In this document: in pieces, positions 38,981-47,205 of the stretch | Numbering within the stretch: position 1 is the first letter of the stretch | Layout: each line of letters starts with the position of its first letter | NCBI RefSeq assembly: GCF_020510625.1 | Contig: NZ_CP075191.1 | Span: 1,216,001-1,280,000 of the forward strand | DNA: 64,000 nucleotides | Direction of reading: 5' to 3' | Source: Ferribacterium limneticum | Lineage (GTDB): Bacteria; Pseudomonadota; Gammaproteobacteria; Burkholderiales; Rhodocyclaceae | Position numbers and translations under genes: made by a program | The notes under the pieces: generated by a model | The model's database searches: none | What the model was told of the DNA's origin: nothing | Seen by the model: the letters and a program-made list of their open reading frames with translations, nothing else

Positions 38981-41900
38981 GTGTCGATCCACGTCGCCCT
39001 GAATCATGTCACCCGTTACAGTTACGATCGCCTGATCAATCTCGGGCCGCAGGTCATTCGTCTGCGGCCCTGTCCGCATTCACGGACCCGCATCCTGTCT
39101 TATTCGCTGAAGATCGGGCCGGAAAAGCACTTCGTTAACTGGCAGCAGGACCCGCAGGGCAACTACCTGGCCCGCCTGGTTTTCCCGGAGAAGACGCGCG
39201 AATTCAGCATCGAGGTCGACATGGTGGCCGAGATGTCGGTCATCAATCCCTTCGACTTCTTCCTCGAAGACCATGCCGAGAAGATTCCCTTCGCCTACGA
39301 GGCCTGGGAACGCCACGAACTGACGCCCTACCTGCACAAGCTGCCGGAAACGCCCGAGCTCAAAAAGTACCTGGCCGGCATCTCGCGCGAGCCGCTGCGC
39401 AGCGTCGATTTCCTCGTCGCCCTCAACGCCAACCTGCAAAAGGCCATCGGCTACACCATCCGCATGGAACCGGGCGTCCAGACCCCGGAAGAAACGCTGA
39501 CCAAGCGTACCGGCTCGTGCCGCGACTCGGCCTGGCTGCTCGTCCAGATCCTGCGCCACCTCGGCCTGGCCGCCCGTTTCGTTTCCGGCTACCTGATCCA
39601 GCTCACCGCCGACGTCAAGTCGCTCGACGGCCCGTCCGGCCCGGAAGCCGATTTCACCGACCTCCACGCCTGGGCCGAAGTCTATCTGCCGGGCGCCGGC
39701 TGGATCGGCCTCGACCCGACCTCTGGCCTGTTTGCCGGCGAAGGCCACATCCCGCTCGCCTGCACACCGGAGCCGGGTTCGGCCGCGCCGGTCACCGGCA
39801 GCCTCGACGAATGCGAAACCGAGTTCTCGCACCACATGCAGGTCACCCGCATCTGGGAAGCGCCGCGCGTCACCAAGCCTTACACCGATGAACAGTGGAG
39901 CGAGATCGAAAACCTCGGCCACCAGATCGACGACACCCTCGGCAAGCGGGACGTCCGCTTGACCCAAGGTGGCGAACCGACCTTCGTCGCCGTCGACGAT
40001 CCGGATGGCGCCGAATGGAACACCGCCGCCCTCGGCCCGACAAAACGCATTTTCGCGGCCGACATCTTCCATCGCCTGCGCGAAAAATACGCCCCGAACG
40101 GCCTGATGCACTTCGGTCAGGGCAAGTGGTATCCCGGCGAACAGTTGCCGCGCTGGAGCCTGAATTGCTTCTGGCGCAAGGACGGCGAGCCGATCTGGAA
40201 TGCGCCCGAGCTGTACGCCAACGAAAGCGTCGATTACGGCGCGACGGCCGAACACGCCCAGCGTTTCCTCAAACGCGTCGCCGAACGCCTGGGCATGACT
40301 TCGGATTACGTCTTCCCGGCTTTCGAGGACGTTTATTACTACATGTGGCGCGAGCGCCGCCTGCCGGGTAACGTCGATCCCTTCGACTCCCGCGTCGACG
40401 ACGCGCTGGAGCGCGAGCGCCTGATGAAGGTGTTCACGCAGGGCATGACCTACACCGTCGGCCATGTGCTGCCAATCATGAAGAACGTCTGGAACCAGTG
40501 GCAGACCGGTCCGTGGTTCCTGCGTGCCGAGCGCTGCTACCTGTTCCCCGGCGATTCGGCCATGGGCTACCGTTTGCCCTTCGACTCGCAGCCCTGGACG
40601 GCGACCAGCGACTATCCCTACGTCAATGTGCCAGATGCCGAAATGGCGACCGATCCGCTGGCCAGTTGGGCTGCGCTGCGCGCCCGCGTCAGCGGCGAAA
40701 CTGGCGTCCGCGAGCCGCAGATGCAGAGCCGCCATTCGGGTAGCGTCGGCACCGCCGGCGGCGAGTCCGGCGATGGCAAGGTCCGGCCGTGGGAAAAGCC
40801 GACCGAAACGATGCCGCGCTTCAAGGAATCGGCCGGCTGGATCACCCGCCTCGCCATGTGCGCCGAGCCGCGCAACGGCCGTCTCTACGTCTTCATGCCG
40901 CCGACCGAGAAGCTCGACGACTATCTCGAAATCGTCGCCGCCGTCGAAGCAACGGCCGAAGAGATGAAGATGCCGGTCATCATGGAAGGCTACGAGCCGC
41001 CGTCCGACCCGCGCATGACCCACTTCCGCGTCACGCCCGACCCCGGCGTCATCGAAGTCAACATCCACCCGGCCAAGTCCTGGGATCAACTGGTCGACCA
41101 GACCACCCACCTCTACGAGTCGGCCCACTACTCGCGCCTGACCACCGAAAAGTTCATGGTCGACGGGCGTCATACCGGTACCGGCGGCGGCAATCACTTC
41201 GTGCTTGGCGGCGCCACGCCGAACGATTCGCCCTTCCTCCGCCGGCCGGACCTGCTCAAGAGCCTGATCGCCTACTGGCACAATCATCCGAGCCTGTCCT
41301 ACCTGTTCTCCGGCCTGTTCATCGGCCCGACCAGCCAGGCGCCGCGCGTCGATGAAGCCCGCAACGACAGCCTTTACGAGCTCGAAATCGCCTTCAAGCA
41401 GATTCCGCAGCCGGGTGGCGTCGTCCCGCCGTGGCTCATCGACCGCATCCTGCGCAACCTGCTCACCGATGTCACCGGCAACACGCACCGTTCCGAGTTC
41501 TGTATCGACAAGCTTTACTCGCCGGACGGCCCGACCGGACGCCTCGGCCTGCTTGAACTGCGCGCCTTCGAAATGCCGCCGCACGCCCGCATGTCGCTCG
41601 CCCAGCAACTGCTGCTGCGCGCCCTGATCGCCCGCTTCTGGGAAACGCCCTACGAGCCGGCCCGCCTGGCCCGCTGGGGCACCGAGTTGCACGACCGCTT
41701 CATGCTGCCCTTCTACGCCGAGCAGGATTTCAAGGACGTCATGCAGGAAATGGCCGAGGCCGGCTTCGCCTTCAAGGCCGAATGGTTCGCCCCGCACTTC
41801 GAATTCCGCTTCCCGAAATACGGCGATTTCGCCGTCAAGGGCATGGAGTTCGAACTGCGTCACGCGCTTGAACCCTGGCACGTCACGGGCGAGGAGGGCG

Positions 41901-42349
41901 GGGCTGGAACCACGGTGCGCTACGTCGATTCCTCGGTCGAGCGCGTCCAGGTCAAGATCAAGGGCATGGCGCCCGACCGTTACGTGCTGACCTGCAACGG
42001 CGTTCCGGTGCCGCTGCAGAACACCGGCACCAACGGCGAGTTCGTCGCCGGCGTGCGCTACCGCGCCTGGCAGCCGGCGTCCTGCCTGCACCCGACCATC
42101 GGCGTCCATGCGCCGCTGGTCTTCGACATCGTCGATACCTGGATGCAGCGTTCGCTCGGCGGTTGCCAGTACCACGTAGCGCACCCGGGCGGGCGCAGTT
42201 TCGACACCTTCCCGGTCAATGCCTTCGAGGCTGAAAGCCGCCGTCTGGCGCGCTTCTTCCGCTTCGGCCACACGCCGGGCAAGCTGCAGGTCAGGGCGCC
42301 TGAGGTCAGCGGGGAGCACCCGTTTACGCTAGACTTGCGGCGGTTTTGA
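38981..42349 (+). CDS. Transglutaminase-like / DUF2126 putative amidoligase protein
   Basis: A 1122-aa two-part protein. The N-terminal half (about 1-290) is a transglutaminase-like fold with triad Cys180 (RTGSCRDSAW), His229 (DLHAWAEVYL) and Asp245 (GLDPTSG). Residues about 300-1110 are DUF2126, classed as a putative amidoligase, with LTQGGEPTFVAVDDPDGAEWN, RIFAADIFHRLREKYAPNG and HTGTGGGNHFVLGGATPNDSP. GTG 38981 follows GGAG with 7 bp spacing. It heads the locus with the ATP-grasp/alpha-E fusion and a second transglutaminase. The likely theme is peptide bond formation and trimming; the substrate is unknown. The upstream 162 bp hold a weak TTGCAA-N17-TTTTAA promoter candidate. Confidence 0.9.
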   Translation: MSIHVALNHVTRYSYDRLINLGPQVIRLRPCPHSRTRILSYSLKIGPEKHFVNWQQDPQGNYLARLVFPEKTREFSIEVDMVAEMSVINPFDFFLEDHAEKIPFAYEAWERHELTPYLHKLPETPELKKYLAGISREPLRSVDFLVALNANLQKAIGYTIRMEPGVQTPEETLTKRTGSCRDSAWLLVQILRHLGLAARFVSGYLIQLTADVKSLDGPSGPEADFTDLHAWAEVYLPGAGWIGLDPTSGLFAGEGHIPLACTPEPGSAAPVTGSLDECETEFSHHMQVTRIWEAPRVTKPYTDEQWSEIENLGHQIDDTLGKRDVRLTQGGEPTFVAVDDPDGAEWNTAALGPTKRIFAADIFHRLREKYAPNGLMHFGQGKWYPGEQLPRWSLNCFWRKDGEPIWNAPELYANESVDYGATAEHAQRFLKRVAERLGMTSDYVFPAFEDVYYYMWRERRLPGNVDPFDSRVDDALERERLMKVFTQGMTYTVGHVLPIMKNVWNQWQTGPWFLRAERCYLFPGDSAMGYRLPFDSQPWTATSDYPYVNVPDAEMATDPLASWAALRARVSGETGVREPQMQSRHSGSVGTAGGESGDGKVRPWEKPTETMPRFKESAGWITRLAMCAEPRNGRLYVFMPPTEKLDDYLEIVAAVEATAEEMKMPVIMEGYEPPSDPRMTHFRVTPDPGVIEVNIHPAKSWDQLVDQTTHLYESAHYSRLTTEKFMVDGRHTGTGGGNHFVLGGATPNDSPFLRRPDLLKSLIAYWHNHPSLSYLFSGLFIGPTSQAPRVDEARNDSLYELEIAFKQIPQPGGVVPPWLIDRILRNLLTDVTGNTHRSEFCIDKLYSPDGPTGRLGLLELRAFEMPPHARMSLAQQLLLRALIARFWETPYEPARLARWGTELHDRFMLPFYAEQDFKDVMQEMAEAGFAFKAEWFAPHFEFRFPKYGDFAVKGMEFELRHALEPWHVTGEEGGAGTTVRYVDSSVERVQVKIKGMAPDRYVLTCNGVPVPLQNTGTNGEFVAGVRYRAWQPASCLHPTIGVHAPLVFDIVDTWMQRSLGGCQYHVAHPGGRSFDTFPVNAFEAESRRLARFFRFGHTPGKLQVRAPEVSGEHPFTLDLRRF

Positions 42350-42408
42350 TCAAAAAATCGGGCTGCCTGCAGAACGGGCCGGAGACGGTAATAGCGTTCA
42401 GTTAAGCA

Positions 42409-42432
42409 TCGTTCCCGCTTTCGCGGGAACGA
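42409..42432. repeat. REP-like palindrome
   Basis: TCGTTCCCGC-TTTC-GCGGGAACGA is a perfect inverted repeat in the 154-bp gap between the DUF2126 gene and the ATP-grasp fusion. Its sequence matches the widespread proteobacterial palindrome whose translation reads SFPRKRE. No T-run follows, so it is not a typical terminator, though it may stabilise the upstream mRNA end. Confidence 0.7.
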
Positions 42433-42503
42433 CAAATTCCAGAAATCCCACTGACTGAATGGCATTGCGCCGGAAACGGCCTGTTTTCGCTGGTAAAAGA
42501 TAA

Positions 42504-45023
42504 ATGGTTCGCACGCTCCTGACGATTTACCCCAACAGTCCCCGCCGCTACGACGAAATGCTGACGGCGAAGGGCGATGTGCGTCCGCATTGGGCGCCGT
42601 TCCTGAACCATCTCGATACGCTGACGCCGGAAGAAATGCGTCGGCGTCTCGATTTTGCCGAGCAGCGGATTCAGGAAAATGGCGTCACCTACAACGTCTA
42701 CGCCGACCCGAACGGCGGTGACCGGCCATGGGCGCTCGACCCGCTGCCGCTGATCATTCCGCCTGAGGAATGGGCCGAAGTGTCGGCCGCCGTCGCCCAG
42801 CGCGCCACCCTGCTCAATGCCATCCTGGCCGACCTTTATGGCGAACAGACCTTGCTCGCCGAGGGGCTGCTGCCACCGGCGCTGGTCTATGGTCAGCACG
42901 GCTATTTGTGGCCTTGCCGCGGCATCAAGCCGCCGGGCGGGGTCTGGCTGCATCATTACGCCGTCGATCTGGCTCGCTCGCCCAATGGCCGCTGGTGGGT
43001 CATCGCCGACCGCACGCAGGCGCCGTCCGGGGCCGGTTATGCGCTGGAAAACCGGCTGGTCGTCTCGCGCGTCTTTCCCGAAATGTTCCGCGACCTGCGC
43101 GTCCAGCACGTCGCCGACTTCTTCCGCGACCAGCTCGACGGCCTCTCCGCGCTGGCGCCGGTCGAGGGCGACGAGCAGCCGCACATGGTGCTGCTGACGC
43201 CGGGGCCGTACAACGAAACCTATTTCGAACACGCCTACCTGGCCCGCTACCTTGGTTTTCCGCTGGTCGAGGGGCAGGATCTGACGGTGCGCGGCGACAC
43301 GGTTTACCTGAAAACCTTGCGTGGCCTCAAGCGCGTGCATGTCATCCTGCGCCGCCAGGACGACGCCTATTGCGACCCGCTCGAACTGCGCGGCGAATCG
43401 GCGCTCGGCATTCCGGGGCTGGTCAATGTGGCGCGCGCCGGCCGCGTCGTCATCGCCAATGCGCTGGGCAGCGGCCTGCTCGCCTCGGGCGCGATCATGG
43501 GCTTCCTGCCGGCCATCTGCCGACGCCTGCTCGGCGAAGAACTGGCCATGCCGTCGGTCGCCACCTGGTGGTGCGGCGAAAAGCCGGCGCTCGATTTCGT
43601 CAAGGAAAACTTTGACGATCTTGTCATCAAGCCGGCCTACCCGACGCAGAACATGGAGCCGGTTTTCGGCAACGAATTGAAGGGCGAAGCGCGCGCCGAG
43701 ATGCTGCACCGGATCGAGGCGCGACCGCATGCCTACGTCGCCCAGGAAATGATCAACCTGTCGCAGGCGCCAACCTGGAGCCGGGCCCACGAACGTCGCC
43801 TGCTGGCCCGCCCGGTTGGCCTGCGCGCCTATGCCGTGACCACGCCGGATGGCTACTCGGTGATGCCGGGCGGCCTGGCCCGGGTGACGACCGGGGCCGG
43901 CGCCCGCATCATTTCCATGCAACGCGGCGGTGCCTCGAAGGATGCCTGGGTGCTGACCAAGGGCGCGGTCAGCCAGTTCTCGATGCTCAAGCCCTCGGTC
44001 GGCGTGCGCGACCTGGTGCGGGCCGGCGCCAACCTCAGCTCGCGCGTCGTCGAAAACCTCTTCTGGCTTGGCCGCTATTCCGAACGTTTCGACGACAGCG
44101 CGCGCATGCTGCGCGTTGCGCTATCGCGCGTCGTCGTCGGCGGCGGGCAGAAGACGCCGGTGGTGGTCTGGGCCATGGAACTGGCGCGGCGCCTCGGTGT
44201 TCTGCCCGAAATCGGCGAGGACACCGAAATCAAGGAAGGCAGCGAACACGAATTGCTGGAAGCCATCTACGACCCGGCGCAACCGGGCGGGCTGGCCAGC
44301 AATATCCGCAGCCTGATGTGGTCGGCAACGCATGTGCGCGAGCGCCTGTCGCTCGACCACTGGCATTCGCTGAACCGCCTGCAGCGCGACCAGCAGGCCG
44401 CGCTGAAAGTGCATCCGACGCTGACCGAAGCCATCGCCTTCCTCGACCGCGTGCTCGGCGTTTCGTCGTCGCTGACCGGCTTCGCCATGGACAACATGAC
44501 GCGCGACGACGGCTGGCGTTTCCTGATCATCGGCCGCCGCCTCGAACGGCTGTCCTTCCTGGCAATGAGCGTGGCGCATTTCCTGCGCATGCCGTCCTCG
44601 CGTGGGGCCGGCTCGCTGGAGTGGCTGCTCGAACTGTCCGATTCGATCATCACCTACCGCTCGCGTTACTCCCGCCAGCCGGAGTTGCTGCCGGTCATCG
44701 ACCTGCTCGTCTTTGACGACAGCAACCCGCACGGTGTCGTCTTTCAGGCCAAAGTGCTGATGCGCTACCTCGAGCGCATGGCCCGCGAACTTGGCGTGAG
44801 TTTCGAGGAGGGCCTGGCCGAAGCCCTGGAGCGGCTGCACGGCTTCGATCTTGAGCGGCTGGAAAATATCGAGTTTGACGACTCGATGGATTGCCCGCCC
44901 TGCGAAGAACTTGCCGATCTGCTGCAAGGCCTCGACAGTGCCGCAGCGCAGCTTTCCGCGGCGCTGGGCATGCGCTACTTCACCCATGTCGGCGATGTCA
45001 GCCGGCAGACCATGGCGGTTTGA
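42504..45023 (+). CDS. Circularly permuted ATP-grasp / alpha-E fusion protein
   Basis: An 839-aa fusion. Residues about 1-495 are the circularly permuted ATP-grasp domain (GIKPPGGVWLHHYAVDLARS, ADRTQAPSGAGYALENR, LTPGPYNETYFEHAYLARYLGFPLVEGQDLTVRGD, LVIKPAYPTQNMEPVFG, ending MQRGGASKDAWVL). Residues about 515-839 are alpha-E (LSSRVVENLFWLGRYSERFDDSARMLR). It is thus the fused counterpart of the two separate genes at 27917-30468. Two bases separate it from the next transglutaminase gene. Confidence 0.9.
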   Translation: MVRTLLTIYPNSPRRYDEMLTAKGDVRPHWAPFLNHLDTLTPEEMRRRLDFAEQRIQENGVTYNVYADPNGGDRPWALDPLPLIIPPEEWAEVSAAVAQRATLLNAILADLYGEQTLLAEGLLPPALVYGQHGYLWPCRGIKPPGGVWLHHYAVDLARSPNGRWWVIADRTQAPSGAGYALENRLVVSRVFPEMFRDLRVQHVADFFRDQLDGLSALAPVEGDEQPHMVLLTPGPYNETYFEHAYLARYLGFPLVEGQDLTVRGDTVYLKTLRGLKRVHVILRRQDDAYCDPLELRGESALGIPGLVNVARAGRVVIANALGSGLLASGAIMGFLPAICRRLLGEELAMPSVATWWCGEKPALDFVKENFDDLVIKPAYPTQNMEPVFGNELKGEARAEMLHRIEARPHAYVAQEMINLSQAPTWSRAHERRLLARPVGLRAYAVTTPDGYSVMPGGLARVTTGAGARIISMQRGGASKDAWVLTKGAVSQFSMLKPSVGVRDLVRAGANLSSRVVENLFWLGRYSERFDDSARMLRVALSRVVVGGGQKTPVVVWAMELARRLGVLPEIGEDTEIKEGSEHELLEAIYDPAQPGGLASNIRSLMWSATHVRERLSLDHWHSLNRLQRDQQAALKVHPTLTEAIAFLDRVLGVSSSLTGFAMDNMTRDDGWRFLIIGRRLERLSFLAMSVAHFLRMPSSRGAGSLEWLLELSDSIITYRSRYSRQPELLPVIDLLVFDDSNPHGVVFQAKVLMRYLERMARELGVSFEEGLAEALERLHGFDLERLENIEFDDSMDCPPCEELADLLQGLDSAAAQLSAALGMRYFTHVGDVSRQTMAV

Positions 45024-45025
45024 TC

Positions 45026-45991
45026 ATGTCGGCTGTCCGTTACCGCGTCCTGCACGAAACCCGTTACGACTACGGCAGCGCCGTGTCCTTGTCGCAGCAG
45101 CAACTCCACCTGTCGCCGCGCGTTCTCGAGTGGCAGCAGGTCGAGGAGCAGCGCATCGACATCGAGCCTGTGCCCACCTGGCGGCGCGACGGGCGCGATG
45201 CCTTTGGCAATCCGGTGACCTGGATGGCTTTCCATGCCCCGCATGAAATGCTCTTCATTCGTTCGGTGATGGTGGTGGCCGTGACGCCCCACCGCCCCAA
45301 AGTGCTGGCGGACTCCCTGCCCTGGGAGAAGGTGCGCGACCGCCTGGCCTACGACTCGACCGACCCCTTGCCGGAAGATCTCGACGCGACGCGCTTCCTG
45401 TTCGAAAGCCCGCATGTCCGCGTCAAGCACGAACTGGCCGACTACGCGGCCGACTGCTTCCCGCCGGGCCGGCCGGTGCTGGTCGGCGCCAAGGCCTTGA
45501 TGGCCAAGATTTTCCACGAATTCACCTTCGATCCCGAGGCGACCACGGTGTCGACGCCGGTGCTCGAAGTGCTTGAAAACAAGCGCGGCGTCTGCCAGGA
45601 CTTCGCCCACCTGATGATCGCCTGCCTGCGTGCCTTGGGGCTGGCCGCCCGCTATGTCAGCGGCTACCTGCTGACCCGGCCGCCGCCGGGCAAGCCGCGC
45701 CTGATCGGTGCCGACGCCTCGCACGCCTGGGTCTCGGTCTATTCGCCGGGCAGCCAGGAGGACGGGAGCGACTGGGTCGATTTCGATCCGACCAACGACC
45801 TGCTGCCGGATACCGAGCACATCACCCTGGCCTTTGGCCGCGACTTCTCCGACATCTCGCCGCTGCGCGGCATCATCCTGGGCGGTGGCGGCACCGAACC
45901 CGATGTCGCGGTCACCGTCGTTCCGCTCGACGAGGAAGACATTCCCGACGAGCTGCTCGACGAGCCGGACGCTGCAGCGAAGAAGGCATGA
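45026..45991 (+). CDS. Transglutaminase-like cysteine protease family protein
   Basis: A 321-aa cytosolic protein with an N-terminal beta domain (VRYRVLHETRYDYGSAVSLSQQQLHLSPR, Bact_transglu_N) and a transglutaminase core: Cys190 in RGVCQDFAHLM, His233 in ASHAWVSVYS and Asp254 in DFDPTND. The C-terminus is acidic. Homologues accompany ATP-grasp/alpha-E proteins and may cleave or transfer isopeptide bonds. ATG 45026 lies 2 bp after the fusion gene stop; the 3' end overlaps the next flavoprotein gene by 4 bp (ATGA). Confidence 0.9.
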   Translation: MSAVRYRVLHETRYDYGSAVSLSQQQLHLSPRVLEWQQVEEQRIDIEPVPTWRRDGRDAFGNPVTWMAFHAPHEMLFIRSVMVVAVTPHRPKVLADSLPWEKVRDRLAYDSTDPLPEDLDATRFLFESPHVRVKHELADYAADCFPPGRPVLVGAKALMAKIFHEFTFDPEATTVSTPVLEVLENKRGVCQDFAHLMIACLRALGLAARYVSGYLLTRPPPGKPRLIGADASHAWVSVYSPGSQEDGSDWVDFDPTNDLLPDTEHITLAFGRDFSDISPLRGIILGGGGTEPDVAVTVVPLDEEDIPDELLDEPDAAAKKA

Positions 45992-47196
45992 CGAAACAAG
46001 TCGCCATCATCGGGGGCGGACCGGCCGGCCTGATGGCGGCTGAAATGCTGGCTGCAGCCGGCGGTCTGGCGGTGACGGTGTTCGATGCCATGCCCTCGGT
46101 CGGCCGCAAGTTCCTGATGGCTGGCAAGGGCGGGATGAACATTACCCATGCCGAGCCGCTGGCTGATTTCGTCAGTCGCTACGGCGAGCGTGCGGACCAG
46201 ATCGCGCCACTGCTTGACGCTTTCGGGCCGTCGGCTTTGCGTGAGTGGATACGCGGCCTGGGTATCGAAACCTTCGTCGGCACCTCCGGCCGGGTCTTTC
46301 CCACTGAAATGAAAGCGGCGCCAATGCTCCGCGCCTGGCTGCATCGCCTGCGCAGCCAGGGCGTGCATTTCCAGGTCCGCCATCGCTGGCTGGGCTGGGC
46401 CGATGACCAGCTGCGTTTCGCAACGCCGGCTGGTGAGATCGCTGTCGAGGCCGATGCGGTGGTGCTTGCGCTGGGTGGCGGCAGTTGGGCCAAGCTCGGT
46501 TCGGATGGCCGCTGGGTGCCCTTGCTGCTTGAGCGCGGCGTGTCGGTGGCGCCACTAAGGCCGAGCAACTGCGGCTTTGATGTGGCGTGGACGCCTTATT
46601 TCAGCGAGCGTTTTGCCGGTGAGCCGGTCAAGGCTGTAGTTGCCTCCGTGGGCGCGCAGCGCCAGCAGGGTGAATTCAACATCACCGCAACGGGTATCGA
46701 GGGCGGCCTGATCTATGCGCTGTCGGCACCGCTGCGCGATGCGCTGGCGCGCGATGGCCAGGCGGCCCTGACGCTGGACCTGGCGCCCGGTCGCAGCCTG
46801 GAAAAACTGGCGGCGGAACTCTCCCGGCCACGCGGCCGCGATACGCTGGCCAACCATCTGCGGCGGCGGGCCGGCATCGAAGGTGTCAAGGCGGCCCTGC
46901 TCAGGGAGTTCTGCCCGGCCGAGACCTTGAATGCCGCCACCAGTCTGGCTGCTGCCATCAAGGCCTTGCCGCTGCCGGTGACGGCGACCCGGCCGATTGA
47001 TGAAGCGATCAGCACGGCCGGTGGCGTGGCTTTCGAAGGACTGGACGAGCACCTGATGCTGCGCAGCCAGCCCGGCGTGTTCTGCGCCGGCGAAATGCTC
47101 GACTGGGAAGCGCCGACGGGCGGCTATCTGCTCACTGCCTGCCTGGCCAGCGGCCGCGCCGCCGGCTTGGGCGTGCGGCACTGGCTGGGGGCCTGA
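45988..47196 (+). CDS. HI0933-type flavoprotein, TIGR03862 subgroup
   Basis: A 402-aa FAD protein with IIGGGPAGLMAAEMLA at the N-terminus, GRKFLMAGKGGMNITHAEP, VLALGGGSWAKLGSDG, and the C-terminal GEMLDWEAPTGGYLLTACLASGRAAG. The reaction is unknown. It overlaps the transglutaminase gene by 4 bp, so it is translated with the amidoligase locus. It is a distant relative of the flavoprotein at 31500. It ends 9 bp before the convergent hybrid kinase gene. Confidence 0.88.
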   Translation: MTKQVAIIGGGPAGLMAAEMLAAAGGLAVTVFDAMPSVGRKFLMAGKGGMNITHAEPLADFVSRYGERADQIAPLLDAFGPSALREWIRGLGIETFVGTSGRVFPTEMKAAPMLRAWLHRLRSQGVHFQVRHRWLGWADDQLRFATPAGEIAVEADAVVLALGGGSWAKLGSDGRWVPLLLERGVSVAPLRPSNCGFDVAWTPYFSERFAGEPVKAVVASVGAQRQQGEFNITATGIEGGLIYALSAPLRDALARDGQAALTLDLAPGRSLEKLAAELSRPRGRDTLANHLRRRAGIEGVKAALLREFCPAETLNAATSLAAAIKALPLPVTATRPIDEAISTAGGVAFEGLDEHLMLRSQPGVFCAGEMLDWEAPTGGYLLTACLASGRAAGLGVRHWLGA

Positions 47197-47205
47197 AACG
47201 GATTT

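Noticed and set aside
39080..42319. 1079-codon open frame antisense to the transglutaminase/DUF2126 gene
   Set aside because: The plus-strand protein has complete catalytic motifs; the antisense product is a low-complexity run of Arg, Val, Gly and Ala typical of shadows.
42402..43922. 506-codon antisense frame over the ATP-grasp/alpha-E fusion
   Set aside because: It ends in the REP palindrome (ESGNDA reading) and shows no family motif.
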